64,000 bases of DNA from Anaerolineae bacterium (GTDB taxonomy: Bacteria > Chloroflexota > Anaerolineae > 4572-78 > J111), in the NCBI GenBank assembly GCA_022071955.1, contig JAJVIM010000032.1, positions 1-64,000 on the forward strand. Direction: 5' to 3'. The notes beneath the pieces are model-generated. The model was not told where the DNA came from and did no database searches. It saw only the letters and a list, made by a program, of their open reading frames with translations. A program made the translations under genes and the position numbers. Positions 1 through 7,913 of the stretch are shown piece after piece; the first letter of the stretch is position 1, and every line of letters starts with the position of its first letter.

Positions 1-85
1 AGGGGGTGAATTTGGTCATAAAAGTACGTCCACGGTTTAATGCAGAGTTACCGCGTTTACTTTGACAGTTAATTTGGGAGCAAAA

Positions 86-733
86 ATGACCACGGAAGCT
101 TTGCCGCCGCGCCGTCCCTTTAAATTTTTGGGCGGCTGGCTGTGCCTGGATTTTACCAATACCTGCAACTGGGACGACCCCTCGCTGGAGATTGAGCGCT
201 TTCGCCACTACGCCGATGTGCTGGACTGGCACTCGGCCGCCGGTTCGCTGGCCGGGGCAGAGGTGGCCGCGCTGCGCCAACAGGCCGGCCAGCAGCCGGA
301 AGCTGCCGCCGCTGCGCTGGCCCAATGTTTGCGCCTGCGGGAGACAATCCACCGCATTTTTGGCGCGGTCGCTGCCGGGCAGCCGCCCGCTGCGCCGGAC
401 ATAGCCGCGCTGAATGAGGTGCTGGCGGCGGCGCTGGCTCATCTGCAAATTGAAAATGACGGCACAGAATTTAGCTGGGGTTGGGCCAACCCGGCCATCG
501 ATTTGACCCAGGTGTGGTGGCCGGTGGTTCGCTCGGCGGGGGAACTGCTCACCTCGGAGCGGCTGGCACGGGTGGGGCAGTGTGGCGGCACGAGCTGCGG
601 CTGGCTCTTTTTTGATACCACTCGCAACCACAGCCGCCGCTGGTGCGAAATGAAACACTGCGGCAATCTGGTGAAGGCCCGCCGCCACTACCGGCGGCGC
701 AAAACCGCAGAGTCGTCAGGCCCAGGGGGTTGA
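86..733 (+). CDS. CGNR zinc-finger / ABATE-domain protein, putative regulator
   Basis: This 215-residue protein has the two-part layout of the CGNR family. An N-terminal ABATE-like domain (about residues 10-150, beginning FKFLGGWLCLDFTNT) is followed by a C-terminal zinc-finger motif. The visible cysteines are CGGTSCGW and CEMKHCGN, and a basic stretch (RRHYRRRK) follows. The signature CGNR reads CGNL here. Members are predicted DNA-binding regulators of stress or catabolic genes, but few have been studied, so the role is inferred. The start was set at the ATG preceded by GGGAGC, not at the upstream in-frame TTG at 62. The gene converges on the short-chain dehydrogenase, and the two 3' ends overlap by 18 bp. 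Confidence 0.8.
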   Translation: MTTEALPPRRPFKFLGGWLCLDFTNTCNWDDPSLEIERFRHYADVLDWHSAAGSLAGAEVAALRQQAGQQPEAAAAALAQCLRLRETIHRIFGAVAAGQPPAAPDIAALNEVLAAALAHLQIENDGTEFSWGWANPAIDLTQVWWPVVRSAGELLTSERLARVGQCGGTSCGWLFFDTTRNHSRRWCEMKHCGNLVKARRHYRRRKTAESSGPGG

Positions 734-1441
734 GGCCGCCCGGTGCAGGTGGATTTCATCGATGACGGCGTTACCGCGCCGGGTGACCAAAAACAGCACC
801 GCGTCGGCAATTTCATCGGCCTGCATCAGCAGCGAGCGGTCCAAATCGGGCCGGGCGTCGCCGATGAATTCGGTATCTACGCCGCCGGGGCAAATGGCGT
901 GCACCCGAATGCCATCGGCCTGCACTTCTTTGGCCAGCACCTTGGTTAGCCCCAGCAGCGCGTGTTTTGACGCGCCGTACAGCGCCTGATTCACATACCC
1001 CTTCACACCGACCACGGAATTCATATTGATGATGAAGCTGCGCGGCTGTTGTTTGAGGTAGGGAATGGCCTCGCGGCAGAGCAGAAACGGGCCGCGCACG
1101 TTCACCGCCATCACCCGGTCCCAATCGTCGGCGCGGGTTTCGGCCAGCGGGCCAAACACGCCAATGGCCGCGTTGTTAACCACAATGTCCAGCCGGCCAA
1201 ATTTTTGCACGGCGGCGCGCACCAGCGCCTTCACCGCTGCCTCATCGCTGACATCCGCCGGCAGGCTGAGCGCCTGCCCGCCCCGCGCTTCAATTTCGGC
1301 CTGCACGGCGTGCAGTTGGGCCTCGGTGCGGGCCACCAGCGCCACGCGCGCGCCCTCTCCGGCCAGGGCCAGGGCAATGCTGCGGCCAATGCCGCGCCCC
1401 GCGCCGGTCACCAGGGCCACCTGTTCGGTAAGTTGTTGCAT
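716..1441 (-). CDS. Short-chain dehydrogenase/reductase (SDR)
   Basis: This is a classical SDR of 241 residues, a cytoplasmic NAD(P)-dependent oxidoreductase of a hydroxyl or keto group. The Rossmann glycine motif TGAGRGIG lies near residues 12-19, NNAAIG near 88, the catalytic Ser in NMNSVVG, and the catalytic pair in YGASK. Length and motif spacing are normal for the family. The start is the ATG preceded by GGAGAACA, not the upstream TTG at 1453. It follows the MFS transporter by 29 bp on the same strand and is probably co-transcribed with it. The substrate cannot be read from sequence. Its position next to the catabolic island suggests oxidation of an alcohol intermediate, which is only an inference. 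Confidence 0.88.
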   Translation of the reverse strand: MQQLTEQVALVTGAGRGIGRSIALALAGEGARVALVARTEAQLHAVQAEIEARGGQALSLPADVSDEAAVKALVRAAVQKFGRLDIVVNNAAIGVFGPLAETRADDWDRVMAVNVRGPFLLCREAIPYLKQQPRSFIINMNSVVGVKGYVNQALYGASKHALLGLTKVLAKEVQADGIRVHAICPGGVDTEFIGDARPDLDRSLLMQADEIADAVLFLVTRRGNAVIDEIHLHRAASTPWA

Positions 1442-1470
1442 TCTGTTCTCCAAAAAATTTATGGGTTACG

Positions 1471-2631
1471 TTACGCCCCGGTGGCGGCAGGCGCGTCCAC
1501 GGTTTTAAGATGGCGGATGGTGGCAAACAGCAGCCCAAAGCCAACAAAAAACGATAGCGGAAAGAGCAGCAGCGCCGCTTGCAACGAGAACTGCTCGGCC
1601 AGCAGCGACATCAAAAACGGGGTGACGATGCCGCCAATGGGAATGGCCACCTTTACCGCGCCCAGCACCGTGCCGGCCAGGTGCGGAAACAGCAGCCCGG
1701 CCAGAGTGATCATCAGCGGGATCAACGCCGACATGCTCAGCCCGGCCAGGTAGACCGCGCCGTAAGTGAGCGCGCCAAAATCAAGTACAAACAAACCCAG
1801 AAAAACCAGCCCGGCCAGCCCAAACGAAGCCAGCGTAGTTTGCACCACCTGCTCGTTTTTGGAGAAAAAGCCAACCAGCAGCCGCCCGCTGGCAATGCCC
1901 ATCAAAAACACAATCAGCCCCATATTGGCCGCAAATTCGGTAAAGCCGCGAAGGTTGGCCAGAAAAGTGCTGACAATGCCAATTGAGCCGGCCTCCACGC
2001 CCACCGCCAGCGCGGTGGCAATAAACAGCACAATCACCGTGCGGTTGCGGGTGAGGATTTTGAGCCGGGCCAGGTACGGCTCGGTTTGGCGGCGATGGTT
2101 GGGCAGCCGGGCCAGCCCAAAAAAGAGGGCCAGCAGCAGCACTACCAGCCCGGATTGCACCAGCGCGTTGCGCCAGTTGACCTCCAGAAAGGTCAGGTAG
2201 ACGGCGATCATAATTGAGCCAAAGGTGACAAAAAAGTGGTTCACGTTGATGTGCAGGCTCTGCCGCGCAACGTGGATTTCCAGCAGCATGGCGTCGGTCA
2301 CGCCTTCGTAGGTGCCAATGCCCACGCCGATTAAAAACATGATCAGCAGGTTCAGCCAGAACAGGCCGGTGAGGTAAAAGGTGAAAAAAGCCGCCCCCAA
2401 AATCAGGCTGCCGCCGAGCAGGATTTTGGGTTTGTCGGTGCTGTCGCTGAGCGCGCCGGACACCAGCACCGACACGGTAAAGCCAACGTTTTGGGCGGTG
2501 ATGAGCAGGCCAATCTGAAAGGGCGTCAGGCCGATGTTTTGGGCTACCGCGCCCACCAGCGTGGCCGATACGCCCAGAAAAAACATCGACATGTAAGAGG
2601 AGGCAGTTAAAGCTTTGATATTGTGGATCAT
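1471..2631 (-). CDS. MFS transporter
   Basis: This integral membrane protein of about 386 residues has repeated hydrophobic segments compatible with 12 transmembrane helices. The central basic loop (RLPNHRRQTEPYLARLK) separates two six-helix halves, as in the major facilitator superfamily. The loop after helix 2 (SGALSDSTDKPK) resembles the conserved MFS A-motif region. The ATG at 2631 was chosen although its ribosome-binding site is weak; an in-frame TTG lies 30 bp upstream. It probably imports or exports a metabolite related to the catabolic island that ends just upstream on the same strand. The substrate is unknown. A hairpin repeat (2666-2734) and the EthD terminator separate it from that island. 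Confidence 0.8.
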   Translation of the reverse strand: MIHNIKALTASSYMSMFFLGVSATLVGAVAQNIGLTPFQIGLLITAQNVGFTVSVLVSGALSDSTDKPKILLGGSLILGAAFFTFYLTGLFWLNLLIMFLIGVGIGTYEGVTDAMLLEIHVARQSLHINVNHFFVTFGSIMIAVYLTFLEVNWRNALVQSGLVVLLLALFFGLARLPNHRRQTEPYLARLKILTRNRTVIVLFIATALAVGVEAGSIGIVSTFLANLRGFTEFAANMGLIVFLMGIASGRLLVGFFSKNEQVVQTTLASFGLAGLVFLGLFVLDFGALTYGAVYLAGLSMSALIPLMITLAGLLFPHLAGTVLGAVKVAIPIGGIVTPFLMSLLAEQFSLQAALLLFPLSFFVGFGLLFATIRHLKTVDAPAATGA

Positions 2632-2665
2632 AATGGGTTGCCTGTAGCTTTCAAGTAGCAATTTA

Positions 2666-2734
2666 GGTGACCGGCACTTGCTTCAAAACGGTGAACCTCT
2701 TTTTATGTTTTTTGCGGTAAAAGTGCCGGTCACC
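2666..2734. repeat. Inverted-repeat element with 14-bp perfect arms
   Basis: The arms GGTGACCGGCACTT (2666-2679) and its exact reverse complement (2721-2734) enclose a 41-bp AT-rich centre. It lies between the EthD terminator and the MFS start. It could be a small non-autonomous mobile element or a regulatory hairpin in the transporter leader. No target duplication is evident. Confidence 0.6.
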
Positions 2735-2759
2735 CTGTAAACTGAATAGTTGCATTTTC

Positions 2760-2800
2760 AAAAAATGAGCATCTTCAGCGTATAGCCTCTGAAGATGCTC
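2760..2800 (-). terminator. Intrinsic terminator after the EthD gene
   Basis: On the minus strand a 12-bp perfect stem (GAGCATCTTCAG pairing with CTGAAGATGCTC, loop of 10) is followed by A and then a run of U. It begins 34 bp after the EthD stop. It marks the likely 3' end of the catabolic transcript coming from the right. Confidence 0.85.
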
Positions 2801-2833
2801 CGGGATGGTGATTTTGGCAAATCCGGCGGTTGT

Positions 2834-3145
2834 CTACTCGATCAGGATTTTTTCCTCGGTGAGCAGGTGCATCCGCGCCGAGCAGTGGGCGATGGCGTCT
2901 TCGGCGGCGGCTTTACCCTGTGGGGTGGCAAAAGCGGCCTGGCGGGCGGCGTCATCGTCAAACCACATTTCAGAAACGGCGTCGGCGGGGGCGGCGGGGT
3001 TATCGCTGAGGGCCACACTCATGCGGTAGTGGCGAATGCCGGGCAGAGCTTTGCCTTTGGGCGGGTGTTCTTCCAGCGCCCACTTGCGGAAATCTTCAAG
3101 GCTGATGTCTTCTTTGCGTTTGAGCAGGGAAATAACTTTGAGCAT
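2834..3145 (-). CDS. EthD-family protein
   Basis: This small 103-residue protein has the ferredoxin-like alpha/beta pattern of the EthD/dimeric alpha-beta-barrel family. It opens MLKVISLLKRKEDIS, has LEEFxxW-like spacing (LEDFRKWALEEHPP), and carries RHYRMSVAL and SEMWFDDD further on. EthD was first described as needed for ether degradation. Many homologues sit in catabolic clusters as probable lactone or muconolactone isomerase-like or monooxygenase-like helpers. It is the last gene before a strong terminator and lies downstream of the molybdenum hydroxylase, separated from it by repeat element 1. The exact reaction is unknown. Confidence 0.75.
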   Translation of the reverse strand: MLKVISLLKRKEDISLEDFRKWALEEHPPKGKALPGIRHYRMSVALSDNPAAPADAVSEMWFDDDAARQAAFATPQGKAAAEDAIAHCSARMHLLTEEKILIE

Positions 3146-3216
3146 TATTTTTTCTCCGTAAAATTTTTTAATTTGGCAATTAACCGGGAACAGCAGGATT
3201 TTGACTTTACCGCTTT

Positions 3217-3378
3217 GCCCCTCATCCCCCTGCCCCCTTCTACCCTTCGGGCACTTCGTCCCTCAGGGAGAAGGGGGATTTTTTTAGGTGTTGTTTGGGG
3301 CAGCTTTGCTGCCCCAAACAACACCGTTAATCTTACTCCCCCTCCCCAAATTTTGGGGAGGGGGATGGGGGGAGGGGC
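3217..3378. repeat. Tripartite hairpin repeat, copy 1
   Basis: This copy has C-rich left and G-rich right ends and a central perfect hairpin at 3287-3325. The stem is 18 bp (GGTGTTGTTTGGGGCAGC and its reverse complement) with the loop TTT. A flanking module contains ACCCTTCGGGCAC. It is in reverse orientation to the copy at 32265. It lies between the molybdopterin-subunit stop and the EthD start. Confidence 0.85.
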
Positions 3379-3392
3379 AAAGAGTGCGCTAA

Positions 3393-4397
3393 TTAATTAG
3401 GGTTTTTCGCTTCCAGCCCCTGCAAAACCTTCTCCGGGGTAACCGGCAGTTCGGTGATGCGCACGCCGCAGGCGTTGTAAATGGCGTTGACAATGGCCGG
3501 GATAGGCGAGTTGGCCGTCATCTCACCGACGCCTTTGACCCCGTACGGACCGTTTTTGGATGGGAACTCCAGCACCACGCTTTCAATTTGCGGCAGGTCG
3601 GCGGGGCCGGGCATCAGGTATTCGGAGAAGCCGCTGGGGGCGTGGTCGATGGCCGGGTAGTAGGGGGCGGTGGTTTCGTATAGCGCGTGGGACATACCCA
3701 TCCACGCCCCGCCGCGAATCTGACCTTCGACCAGCGCCGGGTTGACCTGCTGGCCCACTTCGTAGGCGCTTTTGATGCTGAGCACGGTCACTTCGCCGGT
3801 TTCGGTATCAACCTCCACTTCGGCCACGGTGCAGGCGTGTGCTTCCGTCGAGTCGGGGTCCATCGCCCCGGTTTCGGGGTCCACATCGCTTTTGGGCTTC
3901 ATGTACATGCCGCGCCCGGAAATGGTCCGCCCGTGTTTAAAGTGGGCCGCCAGCGCCAGGTTGATAATATTAATCGACCGGTCGGGCATGCCTTTCACGT
4001 GGATGTTGCCTTTGCCGTCGGTTTCTAAATCTTCCGGGCTGACTTCCAACTCGTCGCCGGCCACTTCCAGCATCACCTGGCGGGCCTCTTCCGCGGCCTG
4101 GATAACCGCGTTGCCCACGCGATGGGTGGCCCGGCTGGCAAAGGTGCCCATGCAGTGGGGGCCGGTGTCGGTGTCGCCGGTGTCGATGAGCACGTTTTCA
4201 AAGGGCAGCCCCAGCGTTTCGGCGGCAATCTGGGCGATGACTGTTTTCAGCCCCTGGCCCAGATCAGTGCTGGCCAGCGAAATAACAAACGTGCCGGTGG
4301 TGGTGGAGTGGATGAGCGCCTGCGACGGGTCGCCGCCCAGGTTCATGCCGGTGGGATAATTTACGGCGGCAATGCCGGTGCCTCTTACTTTGGCCAT
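3393..4397 (-). CDS. Molybdenum hydroxylase, C-terminal molybdopterin-binding subunit (split large subunit, part 2)
   Basis: This 334-residue protein corresponds to the C-terminal half of a xanthine-dehydrogenase/CoxL-type large subunit (MoCoBD_2 region). Near its C-terminus GVKGVGE carries the glutamate used as active-site base in this family, so the catalytic residue is retained. The start ATG at 4397 comes one base after the TAA of the preceding subunit. A GGAGG lies within the last codons of that subunit, so translation is probably coupled. This is a designed gene split and not a frameshift. Clostridial nicotinate dehydrogenase (NdhL/NdhM) is a known case of the same split. The subunit would pair with the N-terminal half, the 2Fe-2S subunit and the FAD subunit encoded upstream. 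Confidence 0.88.
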   Translation of the reverse strand: MAKVRGTGIAAVNYPTGMNLGGDPSQALIHSTTTGTFVISLASTDLGQGLKTVIAQIAAETLGLPFENVLIDTGDTDTGPHCMGTFASRATHRVGNAVIQAAEEARQVMLEVAGDELEVSPEDLETDGKGNIHVKGMPDRSINIINLALAAHFKHGRTISGRGMYMKPKSDVDPETGAMDPDSTEAHACTVAEVEVDTETGEVTVLSIKSAYEVGQQVNPALVEGQIRGGAWMGMSHALYETTAPYYPAIDHAPSGFSEYLMPGPADLPQIESVVLEFPSKNGPYGVKGVGEMTANSPIPAIVNAIYNACGVRITELPVTPEKVLQGLEAKNPN

Positions 4398-4398
4398 T

Positions 4399-5739
4399 TT
4401 ATTTGCCTCCATTTCTGGGCGCAGACGTCATCGCCCTGAATTCTGCCGGTAGTTCGTGGCCGGCCAGTTTGGCCGCGGCCTGCATCGTTTCGATGAGCGT
4501 GGCGTCCTCCGCCACTTTGCGGTGGGGCTTGATGTCGCCGTTGCGGTAAGCGTTGATAAAACGGATGGCCCACGGATCGACGCCCACGGTTTCGGCGATT
4601 TTGTCCATTTGTACCTCCAGCGCAAACGAGGCCGGCGTTACGCCAAAACCGCGCATGGCGCTGCCTACCTGCCGGTTGGTGTAGACGCAGTAGACATCAA
4701 TCCAGACATTGGGGATGTTGTACGGCCCGCCCACGTTGGCCGCGTGTTTGGTAACGGCGTAGGGCGTGTGGCGGCTGTACGCGCCGGAGTCGGCGTAGGT
4801 GGTTACTTTGCGGGCAATAATGCGGCCATCTTTGGTGACGCCATCTTTAAAGTAGATGCGCCACGCGCCGCGCGTTGACGACACCTGCATCTCTTCCGAG
4901 CGGCTGTATTTGTACTTGACCGGCCGGTTGGTTTTCATCGCCGCCAGCGTGGCAATTGGCTCGGTGATCACATCCACTTTGCCGCCAAAGCCGCCGCCCA
5001 CCGTGCCGCCGACAAAGCGCAGCTTGTTGAACGGAATTTGCAGGATGAGGGCGGTGTTGTCCAGGCTAAAGTAGAGCGCCTGGGTGTTGGTGTAGACGGT
5101 GTAACGGCCGTCGGCTTCCGGTTTGGCGATGCAGGCCGTCGTTTCGGTGGGCGCGTGCTCAATGGGGCTGGTCTGGTAGCGGCCTTCGACAATGAAATCG
5201 GCCTCGCCAAAGCCTTTGTCCACATCGCCCAGCCGCACCCGGCGGCAGTCGTGGCCTTCGTACACAAAGTAGTTTTTGCCCCAGTGAGTCACAACCGGCG
5301 CGCCCGGTTTGAGCGCCTCTTCCACGTCGAACACCGCGGGCAGCTCTTCCAGATCGAGCTTTACTTTGGCCGCGGCTTCCAGCGCCGCCTCTTCGGTTTC
5401 AGCCACAATGGCAGCAATCTGCTCGCCTTTGTAGCGCACCCGGTCTTCGGCCAGCACCGGCTCGTCGTCCGGCTCCACGCCAATGAGGCACAGGATGGTG
5501 TAAATGTTTTTGGGCACATCTTTATAGGTGAGCGCCCGCACAAAACCGGGCACTTTTTCGGCCTCAGAAAAATCGATGCCTTTAATCCGGGCGTGAGCCA
5601 GCGGGCTGCGCACCATTTTCAGGTGAAGCATGCCCGGAAAGCTGAGGTCATCGACGTACTGGGTGCGGCCCGTCACGTGGCCCAGCCCGTCGCGCCGTTC
5701 AACCGATTGCCCGACAACGTGCAAATATTCTTTGGTCAT
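4399..5739 (-). CDS. Molybdenum hydroxylase, N-terminal molybdopterin-binding subunit (split large subunit, part 1)
   Basis: This 446-residue protein matches the N-terminal half of xanthine dehydrogenase-family large subunits. The aldehyde-oxidase a/b hammerhead domain (about 18-125) is followed by MoCoBD_1. Visible motifs are GGTVGGGFGGK at the cofactor loop, the Q-loop NTQALYF, and AMRGFGV, which corresponds to the Arg-containing substrate loop. The CoxL signatures AYRCSFR or AYRGAGR are absent, so it is not a CO dehydrogenase. Family chemistry is hydroxylation of an N-heterocycle or aldehyde with water as the oxygen source. The start is the MTKEYLH ATG two bases after the TAG of the 2Fe-2S gene. 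The substrate cannot be assigned. Confidence 0.88.
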   Translation of the reverse strand: MTKEYLHVVGQSVERRDGLGHVTGRTQYVDDLSFPGMLHLKMVRSPLAHARIKGIDFSEAEKVPGFVRALTYKDVPKNIYTILCLIGVEPDDEPVLAEDRVRYKGEQIAAIVAETEEAALEAAAKVKLDLEELPAVFDVEEALKPGAPVVTHWGKNYFVYEGHDCRRVRLGDVDKGFGEADFIVEGRYQTSPIEHAPTETTACIAKPEADGRYTVYTNTQALYFSLDNTALILQIPFNKLRFVGGTVGGGFGGKVDVITEPIATLAAMKTNRPVKYKYSRSEEMQVSSTRGAWRIYFKDGVTKDGRIIARKVTTYADSGAYSRHTPYAVTKHAANVGGPYNIPNVWIDVYCVYTNRQVGSAMRGFGVTPASFALEVQMDKIAETVGVDPWAIRFINAYRNGDIKPHRKVAEDATLIETMQAAAKLAGHELPAEFRAMTSAPRNGGK

Positions 5740-5741
5740 GG

Positions 5742-6224
5742 CTAGGCTCCTTTCCCGTTCATGCTGTCGGCGGCAGCCTGCACCGCCTGAATGATCGGCT
5801 CGTAGCCGGTGCAGCGGCAAATGTTGCCCGACAGCGCCTCAACAATTTCCTCGCGGCTGGGGTGCGGGTTGTGGTCGAGCAGCGCCTTGGCGGCCACAAT
5901 CATGCCAGAGGTGCAGTAACCGCACTGCACCGCAAATTTATCCAGAAACGCGGCCTGAATGGGATGCAGCCCCTCCAGCGGGGTCAACCCTTCCAGCGTG
6001 GTCACGTCCTGGCCGGCCACATTTTCCACCGGCAGCAGGCACGAGGTCATCGCTTCGCCATTAACCAGCACGGTGCAACTGCCGCAGCCGCCCTGTTTGC
6101 AGCCGGTTTTGGTGGCGGTCAGCCCCAACTGCTCGCGCAGCAGCGCTTGCAGGGTGGTTAGCGGCTTCACCATCACCTCCACTTCCCGGCCATTCAATTT
6201 AAAGCTGACAATTTTTGATGCCAT
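5742..6224 (-). CDS. Molybdenum hydroxylase 2Fe-2S subunit
   Basis: This 160-residue CoxS-type small subunit carries two [2Fe-2S] clusters. The plant-ferredoxin-like cluster is bound by CKQGGCGSC with a later Cys in MTSCLLP. The four-helix-bundle cluster is bound by CGYCTSGM and CRCTGYEP. It passes electrons from the molybdenum centre to the FAD subunit. Length is standard for the family. It sits between the FAD subunit (2-bp gap) and the split large subunit, in the order FAD, FeS, Mo-N, Mo-C, so the four genes encode one complex. Confidence 0.93.
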   Translation of the reverse strand: MASKIVSFKLNGREVEVMVKPLTTLQALLREQLGLTATKTGCKQGGCGSCTVLVNGEAMTSCLLPVENVAGQDVTTLEGLTPLEGLHPIQAAFLDKFAVQCGYCTSGMIVAAKALLDHNPHPSREEIVEALSGNICRCTGYEPIIQAVQAAADSMNGKGA

Positions 6225-6226
6225 CG

Positions 6227-7066
6227 TTACGCCTCCTCTCCGGCCAATTGGGTTAACGCCCGGCGCACGTAGACCGCCGTCATTTTGCGCCGATAGCTTT
6301 CGGTGGCCACGGCGTCGGTGAACGGCTCGCTCTCGTCCGCCGCCGCCTGCGCCGCCGCGGCAATGGCGGCCTCAGCCAGCGTTGCGCCGATGACCGTGGC
6401 TTCGGCGTTGCGGGCGCGCAGCGGGTGCGGCCCCACCCCGTTCAGCGCGATGCGGGCGCTGGCTACCTGCGGGCCGTTAAAGACCAACTGGGCGGCCACC
6501 GCCACTACCGACGGCGTGTTGGCGTGTTTGCGGCCGTATTTCAGGTAAACGGTTTTGCCGGCGGGCAGCGGCACCTGAATTTCGGATAGAATTTCGTTGG
6601 GGTTAAGCTGATGGGTCATAAAGCCGGTGTAAAAATCGGCCAGCGGCACAATGCGCTTGCCGGCGGGGCCGGCCAACTCTACCTGCGCATCGAGCGCCAG
6701 CAGCGCCACGGCCACGTCGCCGGCGGGCGGCGGGGCAAAAATGTTGCCGCCCACCGTGCCCATATTGCGCACCGCCATGCTGGCGGCGTTGCGGGCGGCG
6801 GTTTGCAGCAGCGGGATGGCGTTCTGCTTTACCAGTTGGGCCAGCGGCGTCGTCGCGCCAATGGCCAGCGCGTCGCTGCGGCGGTCGATGTAGCTCAGGC
6901 CGGCCCGGCGCAGCCCCATCACCTTTTCCGGCAGCGAGATGCCTTCGTTGATGAGGGGCATGGCGATGGTTCCGCCGGCCATCACCAGCAGCGAGGGGCC
7001 GTGCTGGGCCAGCAGCCCCACCGCCTCGGCCAGCGATTTGGGGAGAAAATACTCTTTTACAGCCAC
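6227..7066 (-). CDS. Molybdenum hydroxylase FAD subunit
   Basis: This 279-residue CoxM-type subunit belongs to the FAD-binding PCMH fold. The FAD-contact motifs are MAGGTIAMP near residue 30 and NMGTVGGN near 105, both typical of medium subunits of xanthine dehydrogenase-like enzymes. A C-terminal CO-dehydrogenase flavoprotein domain follows (about 180-275). It would transfer electrons from the 2Fe-2S subunit to an acceptor such as NAD or a quinone. It is the first gene of the four-subunit unit. A MITE-like inverted repeat (7123-7237) separates it from the upstream cyclase gene. Confidence 0.92.
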   Translation of the reverse strand: MAVKEYFLPKSLAEAVGLLAQHGPSLLVMAGGTIAMPLINEGISLPEKVMGLRRAGLSYIDRRSDALAIGATTPLAQLVKQNAIPLLQTAARNAASMAVRNMGTVGGNIFAPPPAGDVAVALLALDAQVELAGPAGKRIVPLADFYTGFMTHQLNPNEILSEIQVPLPAGKTVYLKYGRKHANTPSVVAVAAQLVFNGPQVASARIALNGVGPHPLRARNAEATVIGATLAEAAIAAAAQAAADESEPFTDAVATESYRRKMTAVYVRRALTQLAGEEA

Positions 7067-7122
7067 ATTTATACCTCCTTGTATAAAAAAGTTCCCAATT
7101 TTGAATTCTGATTACTGACTCG

Positions 7123-7237
7123 CCTGAAAAAGCAACACCCTCACGCCAAGACGCAGAGACGCAAAGATTTTTTGTGTAAAATAAACCTCTTTCTTTGCGT
7201 TTTTGCGTCTTGGCGCGAGAAATAACCTTTTTTCAGG
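7123..7237. repeat. MITE-like inverted-repeat element
   Basis: The outer ends CCTGAAAAAG and CTTTTTTCAGG are inverted, and inner arms of 23 bp (7144-7166 and 7193-7215) match at 21 positions. The inner arms carry ACGC/GCGT-rich units (CGCCAAGACGC). The 115-bp element fills the gap between the FAD subunit and the cyclase gene. It is a probable non-autonomous mobile repeat. The transcript could form a long stem within the operon. Confidence 0.65.
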
Positions 7238-7241
7238 GGGG

Positions 7242-7913
7242 TCACTCCTCCAGCAGCGCAAAAAAGCGGGCCGGCGAGCCTTCGGCCCCGGCAATTTTGA
7301 TGAACGGCGCAAAAAACTGAAAGCGGCGGCCGGTGGGCAACTGCGAAAAGTTGGTGAGCTGCTGCATCAAAATTGCGCCGTTTTCCAGAATAACCTTGTG
7401 AATAATAAAATCCTCCGAGGTGAAATCGGGCAGGCGGGCGCAGTACTCGCTGAAGCAGTCAAAGCCAATGGCCCTGGCCCCGCGGTCCACCAGCCACTGC
7501 GCCGCCGCCGCGGAGCAGTAGGGCGATTCCATGTAGTAGGTGGGGAAGTTGCCCCAGTGCTTTTCGGTCCAGTCGGTGCGCACCAGCACAATATCGCCCG
7601 GCTCAACATCGGCGGCGTGGGCTTCCATATCGGCCACGGTGATTTCGTGGTTGGCCCCGGCAAAGCTCAAATCGACCACCCGCGCCGGGCCGCAAACCCG
7701 GTCCAGCGGCACATCGACGGCGGTTTCGCCGTTTTCCTGCACGTGCAGGCTAAAATCTACGTGCGAGCCGGTGTGCAGCAGCATTTCTATTTTGCTGGCC
7801 TGCCAAAAGCCCGGCCCGCGATGGTAGCTGGTCATCTTTAACTGCAAATTGACCGACGGCGGGCTGAGCGTTTTCTCGCCAATCGGCACCGACAAATCGA
7901 CAATTTTTGGCAT
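7242..7913 (-). CDS. Cyclase-family metal-dependent hydrolase (kynurenine formamidase-like)
   Basis: This 223-residue protein belongs to the cyclase/KynB family of metal-dependent hydrolases that open amide, imide or cyclic bonds. The metal-binding signature HTGSHVDFSLH (family HxGTHxDxxxH) is near residues 67-77. VLVRTDW and ARAIGFDCFS, both typical of the family, follow. The start ATG directly follows the TGA of the coxG-like gene (TGAATG), so the two are translationally linked. Its place between the CoxG-like protein and the molybdenum hydroxylase suggests ring opening or amide hydrolysis after ring hydroxylation. That role is inferred. Confidence 0.85.
   Translation of the reverse strand: MPKIVDLSVPIGEKTLSPPSVNLQLKMTSYHRGPGFWQASKIEMLLHTGSHVDFSLHVQENGETAVDVPLDRVCGPARVVDLSFAGANHEITVADMEAHAADVEPGDIVLVRTDWTEKHWGNFPTYYMESPYCSAAAAQWLVDRGARAIGFDCFSEYCARLPDFTSEDFIIHKVILENGAILMQQLTNFSQLPTGRRFQFFAPFIKIAGAEGSPARFFALLEE

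Noticed and set aside
1049..1753. A 234-codon open frame on the plus strand opposite the SDR and MFS genes
   Set aside because: It lies antisense to two genes with clear family motifs, has low-complexity His/Gly/Arg-rich content and no ribosome-binding site.
4397..4412. A frameshift splitting one large molybdenum subunit
   Set aside because: The join has its own GGAGG and TAA-A-ATG, and both products keep family boundaries, so it is a real two-gene split.
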